A stretch of DNA of 14,208 nucleotides from JBEKZQ01 sp049509675 (lineage in GTDB: Bacteria; Planctomycetota; Planctomycetia; Pirellulales; Thermoguttaceae): NCBI GenBank assembly GCA_049509675.1, contig JBEKZQ010000124.1, positions 1-14,208 on the forward strand, read 5' to 3'. Shown here in pieces: positions 13,037 through 14,208 of the stretch. Positions within the stretch are counted from its first letter, which is position 1; every line of letters starts with the position of its first letter. The notes beneath the pieces are model-generated. The model was not told the origin of the DNA. It saw only the letters and a program-made list of their open reading frames with translations, and did no database searches. Both the position numbers and the translations under genes were made by a program.

Positions 13037-14208
13037 ATGGACCTGACACCATTCATCGGCATTTCTTTGTACGTGCTGGGCGGCCTGGCGGGGGCCTGCT
13101 TCTACCTGCCCTTCGGTCGCGTCAAGAACTGGGCCTGGGAAAGCTATTGGCTCGTTTACGCCGTGGTCGGGCTGATCGTGGTGCCCTGGGTCCTGGCGGC
13201 CGCGGTCTCGCCCAACGTGCTCTCGGTCCTCCGCCAAGCCTCCTGGCAGACGCTCGGCTGGTGCTATCTGTTCGGCGCCATGTGGGGCGTGGGCGGACTG
13301 ACCTGGGGCCTGATGATCCGCTACCTGGGCGTCGGCCTGGGGTTGGCCGTGGGCTGCGGCGTGTGCGCGTCGGTCGGCACGCTCATCCCGCCGGTCTTCG
13401 AGGGCAACTTCCCCACTCTGCTGGCGACCGATTGGGGCATCGCCACGCTCGCCGGCATCGGCGTCGCCGTGCTGGGCATCGCGGCCACCGGGGTTGCCGG
13501 CATGTCCAAGGAGCGGGAACTCTCGGAGGAACAGAAGAAGGCCGCCGTGGCCGAGTTCAACTTCCCCAAGGGCATCCTCTTGGGGCTGTTCTCCGGCGTG
13601 ATGAGCGCGGGCATGGCCTTCGGACTGCACGCGGGCGGAGCGATCGAGAAGGCCGCCCTGCACGTCCAGCCGTACACCAGGGAAATGTGGAAGGGCATTC
13701 CCGTGCTGGTGGTGGTGCTCTTGGGCGGTTTTACCGTCAACTTCCTGTGGTGCCTGTATCTCAACGCCAAGAACCGCACCGGCGGCGACTATCTGAAGGC
13801 CGGCGCCCCGTTGCTGGCCAACATCATCTTCGCCGGCCTGGCGGGCGCCATCTGGTATTCTCAACTGGCCGTCTACAAAGTGGCCGACGCCCAGAGCGGC
13901 GCCGGCCTGTCGTTCGCCGGTTGGACGGTCTTCATGTCCAGCATGATCATCTTCAGCACGCTGCTGGGCCTCCTGCTGGGCGAATGGAAGGGAGTCAGCG
14001 GACGCACCAAGGGATTGCTGGCCGCCAGCCTGCTGATCCTGGTGGGCTCGCTAGTGACCATCGGCTACGGCAACTATCTGAAGCCCGCCGTCACGGAAGG
14101 CCAGATCGTGAAGATCGAGGGCGCCACGCTGGTCGTCCGCGACAAGACCGACGACCTGGAGAAGACGATCCAACTGGGCGCCGCTCCGGTCGTGTTGCGC
14201 GGTGGCCG
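13037..14208 (+). CDS. rhaT: L-rhamnose/H+ symporter with C-terminal extension (3' truncated by window)
   Basis: Proton-coupled inner-membrane importer of L-rhamnose. ATG at 13037 follows GGAGG (13025-13029) by 7 nt, and 390 codons are open to the window end with no stop. RhaT motifs: GACFYLPFGRVKNWAWESYW (19-38), LFGAMWGVGGLTWGLMIRYLG (78-98), GTLIPPVFEGNF (114-125), EFNFPKGILLGLFSGVMSAGMAF (173-195). Ten membrane segments lie near 7-25, 37-58, 73-96, 99-118, 133-155, 178-200, 221-243, 258-279, 293-314 and 325-345. E. coli RhaT (344 aa) ends at this point. Here a soluble segment continues from about 350 (EGQIVKIEGATLVVRDK, then a further beta-like stretch) beyond the window. The start and transporter identity are secure; the extension has no recognised function. 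Confidence 0.93.
   Translation, partial: MDLTPFIGISLYVLGGLAGACFYLPFGRVKNWAWESYWLVYAVVGLIVVPWVLAAAVSPNVLSVLRQASWQTLGWCYLFGAMWGVGGLTWGLMIRYLGVGLGLAVGCGVCASVGTLIPPVFEGNFPTLLATDWGIATLAGIGVAVLGIAATGVAGMSKERELSEEQKKAAVAEFNFPKGILLGLFSGVMSAGMAFGLHAGGAIEKAALHVQPYTREMWKGIPVLVVVLLGGFTVNFLWCLYLNAKNRTGGDYLKAGAPLLANIIFAGLAGAIWYSQLAVYKVADAQSGAGLSFAGWTVFMSSMIIFSTLLGLLLGEWKGVSGRTKGLLAASLLILVGSLVTIGYGNYLKPAVTEGQIVKIEGATLVVRDKTDDLEKTIQLGAAPVVLRGG

Noticed and set aside
12929..13864. Minus-strand frame opposite the start of rhaT
   Set aside because: Antisense shadow of rhaT, whose plus-strand frame has ten membrane segments and family motifs.
1..14208. CRISPR array, tRNA or rRNA genes, complete insertion sequence
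   Set aside because: No regularly spaced direct repeats, no tRNA-like cloverleaf or rRNA segment noticed by eye, and no transposase gene; the palindromes are dispersed and non-periodic.

Overview
The window looks like chromosomal DNA of a planctomycete, probably of the Pirellulales type. The evidence is high GC, a Gfo/Idh/MocA oxidoreductase of the planctomycete form (WWDFGTG...GDIGCH), a large secreted protease with the planctomycete N-terminal 'VEPLEGRLLLA' (LEPR-XLL type) motif, and many short palindromic repeats between and even inside genes. No ribosomal or tRNA gene is present, so the taxonomic call is inference.

Layout. (1) 1-731: C-terminal half of a Gfo/Idh/MocA oxidoreductase. (2) 732-896: a spacer with a mirrored pair of REP-like hairpins. 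(3) 897-4527, plus strand: a secreted alpha-L-fucosidase (GH29), a 91-aa hydrophobic protein and a secreted GH127 (DUF1680, beta-L-arabinofuranosidase-like) enzyme. These are packed with a 14-bp gap and then a 4-bp overlap or 35-bp gap, so they look like an operon. (4) 4655-8374, minus strand and convergent with (3): a giant secreted sedolisin (S53) protease with duplicated Ig-like modules, an autotransporter-type beta-strand repeat region and a C-terminal tail containing dispersed repeats. (5) 8375-8902: a divergent spacer with a good promoter for the protease and two large imperfect fold-back elements. (6) 8903-10198: a RidA-fold protein resembling chorismatases. (7) 10295-11221: a DinD-like protein whose codon use differs from its neighbours. 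(8) 11222-11703: a repeat-rich spacer ending in an extended -10 promoter. (9) 11704-12966: L-rhamnose isomerase (rhaA). (10) 13037 to the window end: L-rhamnose/H+ symporter (rhaT) with an extra C-terminal domain.

The shared theme is deoxysugar and arabinose scavenging. The GH29 and GH127 enzymes would release L-fucose and an L-arabinose-type sugar from polysaccharide or glycoprotein outside the cytoplasm. RhaT would import L-rhamnose and RhaA would isomerise it to L-rhamnulose. In planctomycetes fucose and rhamnose are known to be degraded through lactaldehyde in bacterial microcompartments, but none of those genes lies in this window. The protease could attack glycoprotein material. I see no CRISPR array, phage module or complete insertion sequence. 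The most unusual material is the repeat and fold-back DNA, the chorismatase-like protein with an extra N-terminal domain, and the RhaT C-terminal extension.
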